Made by a program: the position numbers and the translations under genes
Shown here: piece by piece, positions 55,788 to 64,000 of the stretch
Layout: every line of letters begins with the position of its first letter
How positions within the stretch are numbered: position 1 is the first letter of the stretch
The notes under the pieces: model-generated
The model's database searches: none
The model's input: only the letters and a program-made list of their open reading frames with translations
What the model was told of the DNA's origin: nothing
Source of the DNA: Paraflavisolibacter caeni
GTDB taxonomy: Bacteria > Bacteroidota > Bacteroidia > Chitinophagales > Chitinophagaceae
Direction: 5' to 3'
Assembly: GCF_025628885.1 (NCBI RefSeq)
Contig: NZ_JAOTIF010000004.1
Coordinates: forward strand, 223,431-287,430
DNA length: 64,000 bases

Positions 55788-56014
55788 TTCCCAAAAGAAA
55801 AAAGGGAAAAAAAGAAAGCCTTTGAGTGAGCAAGGGCAATGCTGCAGACCAAATTTTTTGGCTATAAATGGGGCAACCGTAGCGTGGATGCAGGGAAGGC
55901 TTAATGAGGGAGGCTGTGTTTATGGCCTTAAAAAATTTGGTAGCAGCTGAAGGCCGGATGTAGCAAGGCTTGCCCTTGCAACCTTGTTTTGCTTTTTTTC
56001 CTTGCTTTTGGGAA
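55788..56014. repeat. 227-nt long nested palindrome
   Basis: Nested arms pair in order: TTCCCAAAAG with CTTTTGGGAA, GGAAAAAAAGAAAGC with GCTTTTTTTCC, CAAGGGCAA with TTGCCCTTG, GCTGC with GCAGC, and CCAAATTTTTT with AAAAAATTTGG. The loop holds about 70 bases. No reading frame is convincing. It may be a structured RNA, a MITE-like element or a recombination substrate. Confidence 0.65.
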
Positions 56015-56224
56015 GAATGTAAAAATTTCAGTTCGTTTTCTGTGTTTTCAGATGTGCACATTGGATGAGCTCATGCACGTGGAGCAGCAAAGATTGCGAA
56101 CCAGAAAAATTTTAGAAACTATGAAAGATAATAGCATATAGAGTTTTTCATAAATCATTTGTCTGAATCAGCTTGGTTCGTATATTTATCTACTGTTAGG
56201 CGACATATCTAAAACTAACTTACA

Positions 56225-58267
56225 ATGATCACTGTAACAAAGAAAATTACAACAAACTCAAGAGTCATTAAAGAGCTGCTGACACAATATACCGACACAT
56301 TTGTAGCACTTAAAGAACTAATCAATAATTCGTTGCAAGCAGATGCCAAAAAAGTTGACATCAATATTGAGTATACAGATGATATGCTATACAAAGCAGG
56401 AATTAAAGAAATTTCTGTAACTGATAATGGCCACGGTGTTCCTTATAAGGAATTTGATAAAAAGATTTTAGAAATTGGAACGACTGCTAAAAAAAGCGGA
56501 CAGGGAATTGGGAGATTTAGCACGTTTCAGTTGGGAGAATTGATGCACATAGAAACCGTAGCATATGAAAAAACAGAAAAGGCCTTTTCAAAAACCACAT
56601 TCAGTATAGATACTACCGATTTTAGAGATGCTCAATTAGAACAGACTGAATTTAAGGTTGATTATGAGTATTTGGATGAACCAGCGCAACCATATTATAA
56701 AGTCACAATTCAAAATCTACATCACAACGTCAATCCAAAGCCAGCTCGAAGAAATCTTATTACTCAGAATTTCCTGCCACATAATATTAAACAATCCATT
56801 TTCGAAAACTACCCGTACGAAGTTTTCCACGAGAAAGTTAAATTCTCTATTAATGGAGATGAGATAAAAAAGGATGACTTTTTGATCGATTTACCAATCA
56901 AACAAACAATAGTTCACATTGACAAAAAGGGTATTAGCCATGAGATTAAACTTTTCTTCTACAATATAAGATCAAAGATCAATAAGGTAAAAGTATTTTT
57001 TCAGATAGAAAATGCAGGGATAAAAAGTGTAGCTCACGAGTACACATATTCATCTGATTGGTATACTCCAGACCTAGGCACTTGGTTTATCTATCTTGAA
57101 TCTGATTCTTTTAACAGTGATTTATTTAGAAACCTTGACATAGAATCACTTGGGGAGGAAGATGTTAAGGGATTTCGAGAAACCATTAAAGCTGCTATCA
57201 ATGATTTTTTCAAATCGCGCAATCAGAAATTTGAAAAGTTCTTACAAGAATTAGAAAGCGATAAATATTATCCGTACAGGGATGATCTCCCGCCTTCTAA
57301 AGCTCAAGAAGTAGTATTTAAGAAAGTCGCTTATCTGATTGAAGAGGAACATGGGTTGATTAAGAAAAACGAAAAAATTAGGAACTTCTTGTACTCTCTT
57401 TTGGATAGATCAATATCCAATGGTGATATTGAATATATTTTTCGTCAAATTATTAAGATGTCGGACGACGGGGTGCAGCAATTCAGGAACCTACTTGATA
57501 AAACTGATATAGAGGACGTTGTTCACTTTGCTAATTTAGTTGCCGATAAATTGGAGTTCTTGCAATTCTTGCATGAGCTTACCTATGGAGAAATATCAAA
57601 CTGTTTAAAAGAGCGAAGCCAACTACACAAGATTGTTGAAAATGAACTGTGGCTATTTGGAGAACAATACAACAGCACGCCACATCTTTGGTCTGATAAG
57701 AAGATTGGAAATATTTTAAAGGAATTAAGGGATAAGCATTTCAACTACGCACCGACCGAAGAAGATGGGAACCTAATTGAGATAGAAGGCACTCCTGATG
57801 ATATCACTGACTTATTTTTTATGAATGAAAAAGTAAATGACTCGGATGAACGTGAGATAATGGTAGTTGAACTAAAAGCTCCTAAGTGTGCAATTAGTGA
57901 AAAGGAATTAAATCAAATTGATAGATATGCTTTTACCATAGAAGAGCATTCAGGCTTACCAAGTATTAAGGTAAAATACAAGCTTTTGCTTATTTCCTCC
58001 AAACTAACAAAGTTTGCAAAATCAAAAGTGAAATCTAGAAGGGCTAGTTTCCCAGACCACCCTTTTCTTTACGACAAAAAAGCTGAAAAGAATATAGAAG
58101 TTTATGTGATGGAATGGTCTGAGCTGATTGAACAAAACAAAAGAAAACTTGGATATCTATCAAACCAGCTTGCAATAAAGGACAAGTCTGTAAACGAAAA
58201 GTTTGAAACAGAATATTCAGAATTGATAACTGAAAAGATATCAGCACAGCTTAGACTTGTTAAGTAG
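56225..58267 (+). CDS. GHKL ATPase - nuclease-like fusion, candidate defence protein
   Basis: The 680-residue protein starts with a GHKL (Hsp90/MutL/MORC-type) ATPase domain: FVALKELINNSLQAD with the catalytic Glu31 and Asn, ITVTDNGHGV-type D67-N-G-H-G, and SGQGIGRFSTFQLGEL as the ATP lid. A long helical middle follows (about residues 330-500). Near residues 525-580, LFFMNE, REIMVVELKAPKCAISEKELNQIDRYAF gives the D/E-ExK pattern of a PD-(D/E)XK nuclease of the Shedu/DUF4263 kind. A GHKL-nuclease fusion in mobile DNA is typical of single-gene anti-phage systems. Defence is inferred. Confidence 0.75.
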   Translation: MITVTKKITTNSRVIKELLTQYTDTFVALKELINNSLQADAKKVDINIEYTDDMLYKAGIKEISVTDNGHGVPYKEFDKKILEIGTTAKKSGQGIGRFSTFQLGELMHIETVAYEKTEKAFSKTTFSIDTTDFRDAQLEQTEFKVDYEYLDEPAQPYYKVTIQNLHHNVNPKPARRNLITQNFLPHNIKQSIFENYPYEVFHEKVKFSINGDEIKKDDFLIDLPIKQTIVHIDKKGISHEIKLFFYNIRSKINKVKVFFQIENAGIKSVAHEYTYSSDWYTPDLGTWFIYLESDSFNSDLFRNLDIESLGEEDVKGFRETIKAAINDFFKSRNQKFEKFLQELESDKYYPYRDDLPPSKAQEVVFKKVAYLIEEEHGLIKKNEKIRNFLYSLLDRSISNGDIEYIFRQIIKMSDDGVQQFRNLLDKTDIEDVVHFANLVADKLEFLQFLHELTYGEISNCLKERSQLHKIVENELWLFGEQYNSTPHLWSDKKIGNILKELRDKHFNYAPTEEDGNLIEIEGTPDDITDLFFMNEKVNDSDEREIMVVELKAPKCAISEKELNQIDRYAFTIEEHSGLPSIKVKYKLLLISSKLTKFAKSKVKSRRASFPDHPFLYDKKAEKNIEVYVMEWSELIEQNKRKLGYLSNQLAIKDKSVNEKFETEYSELITEKISAQLRLVK

Positions 58268-58451
58268 GGCGATGGCTAGCATGGTATTGCAACAAGCAGG
58301 ATTGACGGAACGCTATTGGGCTAATGAATAGGTTGTAAACTGATTATCTTTATTCAACTTCGGGAATGCCATTCCCCTGCCTGACGGCGATACCCAATCG
58401 TTATCTACCCAATAAGGATTATTACAATAAGACATTCGAAATACTTTTCTT

Positions 58452-58484
58452 AAGCATCACTTGAAGGTGGTGCTTTTGTTTTTC
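58452..58484 (+). terminator. Terminator-like hairpin downstream of the GHKL gene
   Basis: The stem AGCATCAC / GTGGTGCT (one G-U) is followed by TTTTGTTTTT. Confidence 0.7.
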
Positions 58485-59657
58485 AGGGTAGCGTAGGGCG
58501 TGCCGCATACTTGCGGCACTGAGGGGGCGAGCCGTCAAAGCCGCTGGAGTGAAGCCCGTTGAGCGGTGGGTTTTGTAGCATGGCAGGGCTGAACGGAAGC
58601 GGCTGCGAGCGCTGCCGGCTGGGGCGCACAGGAAAGTGACCGTAAGGGAACGATGGGCGCACAGTGAACGGGGCGGAACGTGGCATGCACTGCGTCAAGG
58701 AGGTGTGCGTAAGACTATGCACATGAGCCTTGCAGTGTGCGGATGGGATGGGTTTAAATTGGGGTGGGTTTGAGCAAGAGGTATGGAAGATGTTGGGTGA
58801 GCGTGGGTGAAGTGCATATGCGAGGGTATTGTGCCAGTGGAGCCCCGGAACGCAGCCGGCAGCAGCGCAGGCGAGCACAAATATGGGCAGCGGGTGGACT
58901 GAACCCTACTGAGTGAAGGACCGACGGAGTGGAGCGGAATGGAACCCAGTGAGCCTTTGTGGGGCATGCTTGCGGAATGGTATGTGCAGGCCTTGGGTAT
59001 TGCTAGTGCGTTAAGGTTTGGAGCATTGGTATTGAGTTGGGAAAGGCCTGCCATGCCTTGGAGCAAATGTTTTGGGGCGAACGGGTGGAATGGAGCGGAA
59101 CGCAGGAGGGAATGAACGAAGATGGGTGAAGGACACAGGAGCTGCCCGAACGAAGGCTGGGGAGCTGCAAGCAGCGTGACAAACTGCGTAGCGATAGCGG
59201 AGCACCCGAAGGGCCTTGCAGCTGCGCCAATACCATACAAGAGACATATAGACTTTATTGGCGCTGCTGCAAGGGTTTGGCACGACTGCTTGCCGACCCT
59301 GCCTGAGAGAGACCTTATTACCTGGAACAGCCGACGTCAGGAGGCTGAGGGCACGCAGATCTAATTTAATGTATGATTCAAGCAAGTTCAAGATTGTGTG
59401 TAGGCTAGCCCCGCCAGCCGGGCTAGTGGTGCTGCGCATTGTGGTTGTTGAGCGTTGCTGCACCTGCTGCCTGGCTTGGCGGGGCTGTGCGGGGGTACGA
59501 TTGATTGCATGGAAAGTTTGTTGGAATTTGTAAAGGAAAGAAGGGTTGGCAGAAAGCAGCTTTGTGAATGAATGAAAGAGCGGAGCGAATGAGGGAATGA
59601 ACAAGGCTGCTGTGATAGGGAAAGAAGCCATGATTTGTGCGAATGGGTGTGATGGGG

Positions 59658-59713
59658 AAAACTCTTTGGCTGCATGAAATGATCTTGAGGGAAGCTTGCA
59701 GGGAAAGAGTTTT
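59658..59713 (+). ncRNA. Hairpin H1 of a covarying pair
   Basis: AAAACTCTTT (59658-59667) pairs with AAAGAGTTTT (59704-59713), and CTGCA with TGCAG inside it, separated by a symmetrical GG/GG internal loop. Transcription was not shown. Confidence 0.5.
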
Positions 59714-59892
59714 TTGTGTGGAGGGTAAATTGGGGTTGGCGAAGAGCAGCTTTGTGAATGAGAGAGGAAACGGAGCGGAGCGGTCGGCGACGCCTGGAGC
59801 CCTTGCGGAGCGCAGTGAAGCGAGCGAATGAGCAAGGCTGCGAGTGGATTGGGAAAGAAGCTTGGGTTTTGTGGTTCAGGGAAGGGTTGGCG

Positions 59893-59949
59893 AAAAACTT
59901 TATGGCTACCGATTAGGTTTTGAGTTGAAGCTGCAGCGATAAAGTTTTT
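59893..59949 (+). ncRNA. Hairpin H2 of a covarying pair
   Basis: AAAAACTTTAT (59893-59903) pairs with ATAAAGTTTTT (59939-59949). Flanks and loop share words with H1 (GAAGCT, GCAG, TTTTTTGTG), and the two stem differences from H1 are compensated on the other arm. Confidence 0.5.
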
Positions 59950-59960
59950 TGTGCGTTGGG

Positions 59961-60366
59961 TGGATGTTGATTAGGATTACTGAATGTTGAATAGTGCGAC
60001 GCAATATGAGATTAACCGGAGTTAATATTGCTGGTAACATAATTTGCACATCTATATTTGTCTTCTAAGAATGCTTTAGCTTTGCTAATAAAATTAGCAC
60101 CTGCCTTATTATAGGATTGTGATATGAACCAGTCGGCGGGAACTTTACATTAGTACGTTCAATTCTTTCTTGAGTGCTAATTAGTTTTATCCTACTTAGA
60201 CTTTGTTTATTCCAGCACAGAAGTTCAAAAGCTGCACAATAAAAATGTGTTTTCGAGTATATTGAAATTGGCTTTTCCATCTTTAACCCACATACACACT
60301 GCAAATTGCTACTCTTTCCATATCCTTTTGACGCTATTCTGCTTCGTAAGGCCCGTTAATATAAGT
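59961..60366. other. Intergenic region
   Basis: No confident gene. A 79-residue leftward frame (60065-60304, cysteine-containing, starting MQCVCGLKMEK) is possible but unsupported. Confidence 0.3.
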
Positions 60367-61803
60367 TCAATTTTTATTCATTTCTTCAGAAATAATTCTA
60401 AAGAGTTCCTTTTCTTCACTTGGACTTGGAGCATTAAAATCCACTATTCTACCTTCCTTATCAATAATAATAAAACGTGGTAAACTAAATGCTATATATT
60501 TTTCATTTACAGTTCCATCATCAAAGAGCTGAAGCCATTCAGGTTTATCTTTTTCTATAACATTCTTCCATTCTTGAGCTTTATCCCTTAATGCAATACT
60601 AATAAACACTAAACGAGAGTCGTCTTTAAATTTTTTGTATAATTGATTTAAAATACGATTCTCGACCCTACAAGGCGTACACCAACTTGCCCAGAGATCT
60701 AAGTACACTACTTTTCCTAAGAAATCCGATAATTTATAATGCATCCCGTTACTGGAAACTAAATTAAAATCTGGAGCCACTTTTCCCTTTTCTGCATTCA
60801 ACAGTTGCTTTACTCTTGTTTCATATTTTAGTTGTAGCACTTGCCTATATTGATCATCCTTTATAGTTTCGATACAAGGCATTAGTGCATTCCAATTAGA
60901 ATCTAGTTCTTTTAAGCTGTAGGTTCTATAGTTTAGGATGTCACTTGCTTCTTTAGTCAAAGCAAAATCCCGCACTTTACCTTTATATACATTATTAATC
61001 TGCGAAACTCTTCCATCATTAAAATTGCCGCCATTTTTCTTAACCAAATAGCTAAGCAGTTCTCTATTTAATAAATCCCTAAATTGAGATGATACCAAAA
61101 AGCTATCATTACTAATATTATTTAGCACCAACTCATCAAAATTCTTCATCAATACATCTGCATTTTTATTGTCAACTTTCCATAAACGTATAAGATCCAA
61201 TAGCATTCTAAGTTTTAAAAAAACATTATCGAAATGACTTCTATTTATAAAATACTCTAAGAAAGGCTCAAGAGAACAATTTTCTTTCATTGATTTTAAG
61301 TATGCTTCTCTGGCATGAATATATTCATTTATGAAACTGATATTCTCTTCAAGATTGTATAAGATCTTATTCTGTAAGCTATGCGCTCTATATAGCGAGT
61401 CGACTTCTAATTGATACTTAGAGGCCTTACTACCATATCCATCCACACTAGCTTTACCTGTAGCAGACTCTACTGAAATATTCAAATCATATCCCGGTGC
61501 AATACACAAATTATTTATATGTACAGTGCGCGAGATAATTGTAGCTATGCAAGGAGATTTAATTCTGCTCGTTAGGAGACTATAATTTCCCTCACTGTGC
61601 TCCCATAGAGTGTCTTCACTTGTTTCAAATTCTAAAACAGAGTATTTGAGTAGTAGAAATTTCTCTGCCTTCTTATCAATTGTAAAATGCAGCCGTATTT
61701 TGCTCTTTTCAAGATTTTCTTGACCATACGTGGATACTGTATAAAAGATGAAACCAATAAAAAGAATTATCCACTTGCTTTTAGCACACATATATTTAAT
61801 CAA
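60367..61803 (-). CDS. TlpA-like thiol-disulfide oxidoreductase
   Basis: The 478-residue exported protein has a signal peptide (about residues 8-27) and an N-terminal DUF4369-like region. After a long helical linker comes a C-terminal thioredoxin domain from about residue 340: [46 protein letters not shown] with the redox motif WCTPC, and [19 protein letters not shown] with the cis-proline. Such proteins reduce or exchange disulfides in the periplasm of Bacteroidota. A related truncated gene lies just upstream. Confidence 0.9.
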   Translation of the reverse strand: MIKYMCAKSKWIILFIGFIFYTVSTYGQENLEKSKIRLHFTIDKKAEKFLLLKYSVLEFETSEDTLWEHSEGNYSLLTSRIKSPCIATIISRTVHINNLCIAPGYDLNISVESATGKASVDGYGSKASKYQLEVDSLYRAHSLQNKILYNLEENISFINEYIHAREAYLKSMKENCSLEPFLEYFINRSHFDNVFLKLRMLLDLIRLWKVDNKNADVLMKNFDELVLNNISNDSFLVSSQFRDLLNRELLSYLVKKNGGNFNDGRVSQINNVYKGKVRDFALTKEASDILNYRTYSLKELDSNWNALMPCIETIKDDQYRQVLQLKYETRVKQLLNAEKGKVAPDFNLVSSNGMHYKLSDFLGKVVYLDLWASWCTPCRVENRILNQLYKKFKDDSRLVFISIALRDKAQEWKNVIEKDKPEWLQLFDDGTVNEKYIAFSLPRFIIIDKEGRIVDFNAPSPSEEKELFRIISEEMNKN

Positions 61804-61964
61804 CTTGTTTAAATTTAACGATCGGCAAGTGGTCGTGTCAAACCCTTTCAGCCATATTATAGTGAATGAAATTAAAATACATAAATTATTAAATCAATAC
61901 TTAAATGAATTAAACGTCTTTTAAATATTTTATAATATACTCACAAGTAAATCACAAGAGCTCC

Positions 61965-62325
61965 TTACATATCGATATTGCCTTTTAGGAGTAGATTACT
62001 AATTTCTTTCTTTAAAGCTTCAGTGCCACTTGGCCTAGGTAGATTATCGCTAAGAATATTGCCATTTTTGTCAAAAAGCAGATATCGAGGAATTGTTACA
62101 ACTTTACTTTTATATAGAGCTTTTTGAATTTGCTCTAAAAGTTTTTCTGACGCTAAATAGTGATTACCATATAACTGTTTATTTGTAACAAAGCCCTTCC
62201 ACCTGTCCTTATTTGCTTTATTATCGATAGAAACATAAAGCGATTTGATTCCTTTTTTCTGTAAGAACTCTTTTGTCTGGTTTTTATACATAAAATCCTG
62301 GATGCAATTGTCAAATGATATACAG
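61965..62325 (-). pseudogene. Truncated TlpA-like C-terminal fragment
   Basis: The 108 residues from an internal ATG (62291) match the end of a thioredoxin-like domain: FLQKKGIKSLYVSIDNKANKDRWKGFV, then VVTIPRYLLFDKNGNILSDNLPRPSG with the cis-proline region. The CxxC motif that should precede this is absent; the frame is open only a short way upstream (about 62325). It is therefore a 5'-truncated paralog of the kind of gene at 60367. Confidence 0.72.
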
Positions 62326-62349
62326 CCTTTTAAAATTTCTTCTTATAAA

Positions 62350-62383
62350 ACTAATGACTCAGTTGCATGACTAATGATTTAGT
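62350..62383 (+). promoter_or_regulatory. Tandem operator-like sites before blaI
   Basis: ACTAATGACTCAGT (62350-62363) and ACTAATGATTTAGT (62370-62383) are related partial dyads whose starts are exactly 20 bases apart, two helical turns. They end 27 bases before the BlaI start. BlaI/MecI repressors bind such dyads upstream of their own genes. Confidence 0.5.
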
Positions 62384-62410
62384 TTTAGCTTTATTCTGAA
62401 ATCAATACAA

Positions 62411-62770
62411 ATGAAAACATTGACCAAAGCAGAAGAGCAGATCATGCAAGTGCTCTGGAAGATAGGTGAAGGCTTTATACGGGATGTGATGGATGTCCTG
62501 CCGAAGCCTAAGCCACACCAGAATACCGTAGCCACTATGCTGAAAATACTGGTCGAAAAGGAATTTGCCGCCTTTAAAACCTATGGCCGCCAACACCAGT
62601 ATTACCCCCTGATCAGTAAAGACGCCTATTCCAAAGCTTCAATGAAAAGCCTGGTGGAGGGCTATTTCGACGGGTCGTTCAGTGATGCGGTATCCTTTAT
62701 GGTGAAGGAAAAGAACCTGAGCCTGGAGGAACTGGAAGCCCATTTGCTGTCCGCCCGGGGGCTTCCCTGA
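62411..62770 (+). CDS. BlaI/MecI/CopY-family repressor
   Basis: The 119-residue winged-helix repressor reads LTKAEEQIMQVLWKIGEGFIRDVMDVLP, PHQNTVATMLKILVEKEF, YYPLISKDAYSKASMKSLVEGYFDGS and LSLEELEAHL, closely matching BlaI. These dimers repress beta-lactamase or, in Bacteroidota, diverse membrane-stress genes until cleaved by a BlaR1-type M56 peptidase. The usual blaR1 neighbour is missing; an IS4 relic follows instead. Confidence 0.92.
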   Translation: MKTLTKAEEQIMQVLWKIGEGFIRDVMDVLPKPKPHQNTVATMLKILVEKEFAAFKTYGRQHQYYPLISKDAYSKASMKSLVEGYFDGSFSDAVSFMVKEKNLSLEELEAHLLSARGLP

Positions 62771-62790
62771 ATTGTCTCGTCCTAAAATAA

Positions 62791-62946
62791 ATTTACAAGG
62801 TATGGATTGCCGTATCTGTTTACATCTTAGTGGCCATTGCAAAGAAGAAGTTTATGCTTAAACACTCCCTATACGAAATTCTACAGTTTTTAAGCATATG
62901 CATTTTTGTAAGAATGCCCATGGTTCAACTCTTTCAGCAAACGTAA
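62791..62946 (+). pseudogene. IS4-family transposase 3' relic
   Basis: An open frame without a start reads YKVWIAVSVYILVAIAKKKF, KHSLYEILQFLSICIFVRMP and ends VQLFQQT at TAA (62944-62946). This is the C-terminal tail of IS4/ISL-type transposases common in Bacteroidota (WIA-x-S-x-YVLVAI, SLYEILQ). It probably replaced the blaR1 gene that normally follows blaI. Confidence 0.75.
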
Positions 62947-63038
62947 ATACAATATTCAAAGAACAAAATCATAACCAATTGAAAATGTTTGATTAAAAAC
63001 GCAACACTAGTGATTATGGACATATTTTCTATTCCGAC

Positions 63039-63900
63039 TTATGATTTTTTCTTTTTCAACTGTTGAATAGTGATTTCATCTAAAGTGGGAGAAATATTTT
63101 TTATAATAAACTGTTGCTTACCTAAACTAAACAGCGTATCGCCCTTATCATAAAGTAGTCTAGGGTTCTGATCCTTAAGAACAGCACCTTTTCTCATAGG
63201 GTTAAACTTTACTACGATATATCTTTGATTATAATCTCTATATGGCTGCATTTGATTTCCTACGCTCACTTTATATTTTTTGCCTTTGTATTTGAATAGC
63301 CCTGTGACATGTTCAAAAGAATAAAGGATGAGTCTCATGCCATTAACCTCTGATACATCAATTGATGGTTCATCCGGATTTATAATGCCTGGCTTCAGTA
63401 TTAAGTTTAGAGAAAGGGTTTGAATGGCACCATTATAATGTGCTTTTATGTTGTTTATTTTTACATGAGGTAGTGTATCAAGCATACTGCGACTGGAAAC
63501 GTAGTTTGGAATAAGGCCTGCCATAACAAATAGCGAATCGTCTGTGAAAGATTTATTATTGTTCTGGTCCGCTACAATAACATAACGACCATCTGCTCTC
63601 TTGCCAAATAAAAATAAGAGTTCTGTGTTAAAAGTATCACTTGCTGATATAAGAGAGGTATCCCCTTTATATGCTTTTATATCAATTGCATAGTTTGTTG
63701 GAGTCATTCTTCCAGCTTTTAACCAGTTATCCAAATACTTCTTTAGATTATAGTCAAACTTGACCACTATAAAACTATCCAGGTTCAACTTTTTTGCATA
63801 ATCCAACTGGGCACTATCAGCAGGGATCACAACTGTCTTAAAAGGAGTATAACCTGCAGGTCCAAGTTCTTTGGATATACCTTTAGCAGGCGAAAGCTTT
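63039..63900 (-). pseudogene. Hypothetical lipoprotein with a damaged 5' end
   Basis: The body (GTG 63830 or upstream; YAKKLNLDSFIVVKFDYNL, DIKAYKGDTSLISASDTFN, GMRLILYSFEHVTG, QRYIVVKFNPMRKGAVLK) is clearly coding and unrecognised. The coding pattern continues upstream of the GTG through FKTVVIPADSAQ and back to CSTTKTVKLSPAKGIS, where YACS looks like the end of a lipobox. The frame then hits a stop with no start codon, so the signal peptide is missing or frameshifted. A sequencing error is also possible. Confidence 0.5.
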
Positions 63901-64000
63901 ACTGTTTTGGTTGTAGAACATGCGTAAACCTACAAGCAACTGCATATTGTTGGTTGCAGTGAGATGATTAATCTTGCAGCGGTTTCCAATTATGTGGAAG

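Larger units (their letters stand above)
58485..59960. other. G-rich non-coding stretch with repeated hairpins
   Basis: This ~1.4-kb stretch is much richer in G than its surroundings, with G far above C on the plus strand and many GAGCG-, GGAA- and GAATGAG-type words. Open frames on the minus strand are Ser/Pro/His-rich low-complexity translations and are not credible. It contains degenerate ~185-bp repeats (about 59540-59720 and 59725-59900, both with GCAGCTTTGTGAATGA). Two homologous hairpins, H1 and H2, are listed separately. Confidence 0.6.

Noticed and set aside
59011..59835. Leftward open frame of 274 codons in the G-rich stretch
   Set aside because: The translation is low-complexity Ser/Pro/His/Leu text with no domain. 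Long frames here follow from the skewed base composition.
58485..59960. Group II intron or retron
   Set aside because: No reverse transcriptase frame and no recognisable domain V; hairpins are short and repeated instead.

Overview
The window reads as the chromosome of a member of the Bacteroidota, most likely Chitinophagaceae-like. The signs are an AT-rich sequence with almost no Shine-Dalgarno sites, a gliding-motility type C-terminal secretion domain, Bacteroidota-type RHS proteins with the WxxDPLAE core, a TlpA-like exported thioredoxin, DUF6876, and many small hypothetical proteins typical of that group. No rRNA, intact tRNA or CRISPR array was seen.

Layout. (1) 1-16 kb is core genome: a penicillin acylase 3' end, small membrane proteins, an FKBP lipoprotein, sdaA, ald, nnr, a serine beta-lactamase-fold hydrolase, serA, a TPR protein with gyrA, a saccharopine dehydrogenase-like enzyme and a GNAT enzyme. 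(2) 16-17.7 kb holds relics: a katG 3' end and an RHS fragment. (3) 17.9-36.5 kb is a stress island: an FMN-type glutamate synthase-like protein, an Rnk/GreA-like protein, an HPF-like protein, two 2Fe-2S ferredoxins, folE, a flavin reductase, DUF4142, a cupredoxin, GAPDH, ferritin, DUF488, UspA, transaldolase and an ECF sigma factor. Many of these genes are broken by single in-frame stops, deletions or fusions. Five copies of one promoter-like motif (TGTAACCTTT, exactly 12 nt, TACTC or TACTT) lie in it, in front of the sigma relic, folE, the DUF4142-cupredoxin pair and two leftward units. I infer that they define the regulon of the island sigma factor. Three copies of an unrecognised 52-61 aa cysteine protein and three paralogs of a ~170 aa protein also sit here. 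(4) 36.8-43.4 kb is accessory DNA: a two-gene unit with a possible HEPN-like domain, a PD-(D/E)XK-like protein, a PIN-GNAT-PUA/EVE-like fusion overlapping an ASCH gene, and an XRE regulator. (5) 43.3-51.8 kb is an RHS region with a complete 1559 aa RHS protein, probable immunity lipoproteins, a degenerate glutathione-peroxidase-like protein and truncated RHS copies. (6) 51.8-55.8 kb has a 5'-truncated T9SS-secreted protein and a small-protein cassette. (7) 55.8-60 kb has a 227-nt palindrome, a GHKL ATPase-nuclease candidate defence gene, and a G-rich non-coding stretch with covarying hairpins. (8) 60-64 kb has TlpA-like proteins, BlaI without BlaR, an IS4 relic and a broken lipoprotein.

The accessory half is a mosaic. 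A dispersed repeat (17.3, 41.8 and 50.8 kb, with a shorter relative at 39.2 kb) sits beside truncated genes and may mark recombination or integration sites. The best candidates for new biology are the ECF regulon with its small cysteine proteins, the PIN-GNAT-ASCH pair, the GHKL-nuclease gene and the hairpin family at 59.6-60 kb.
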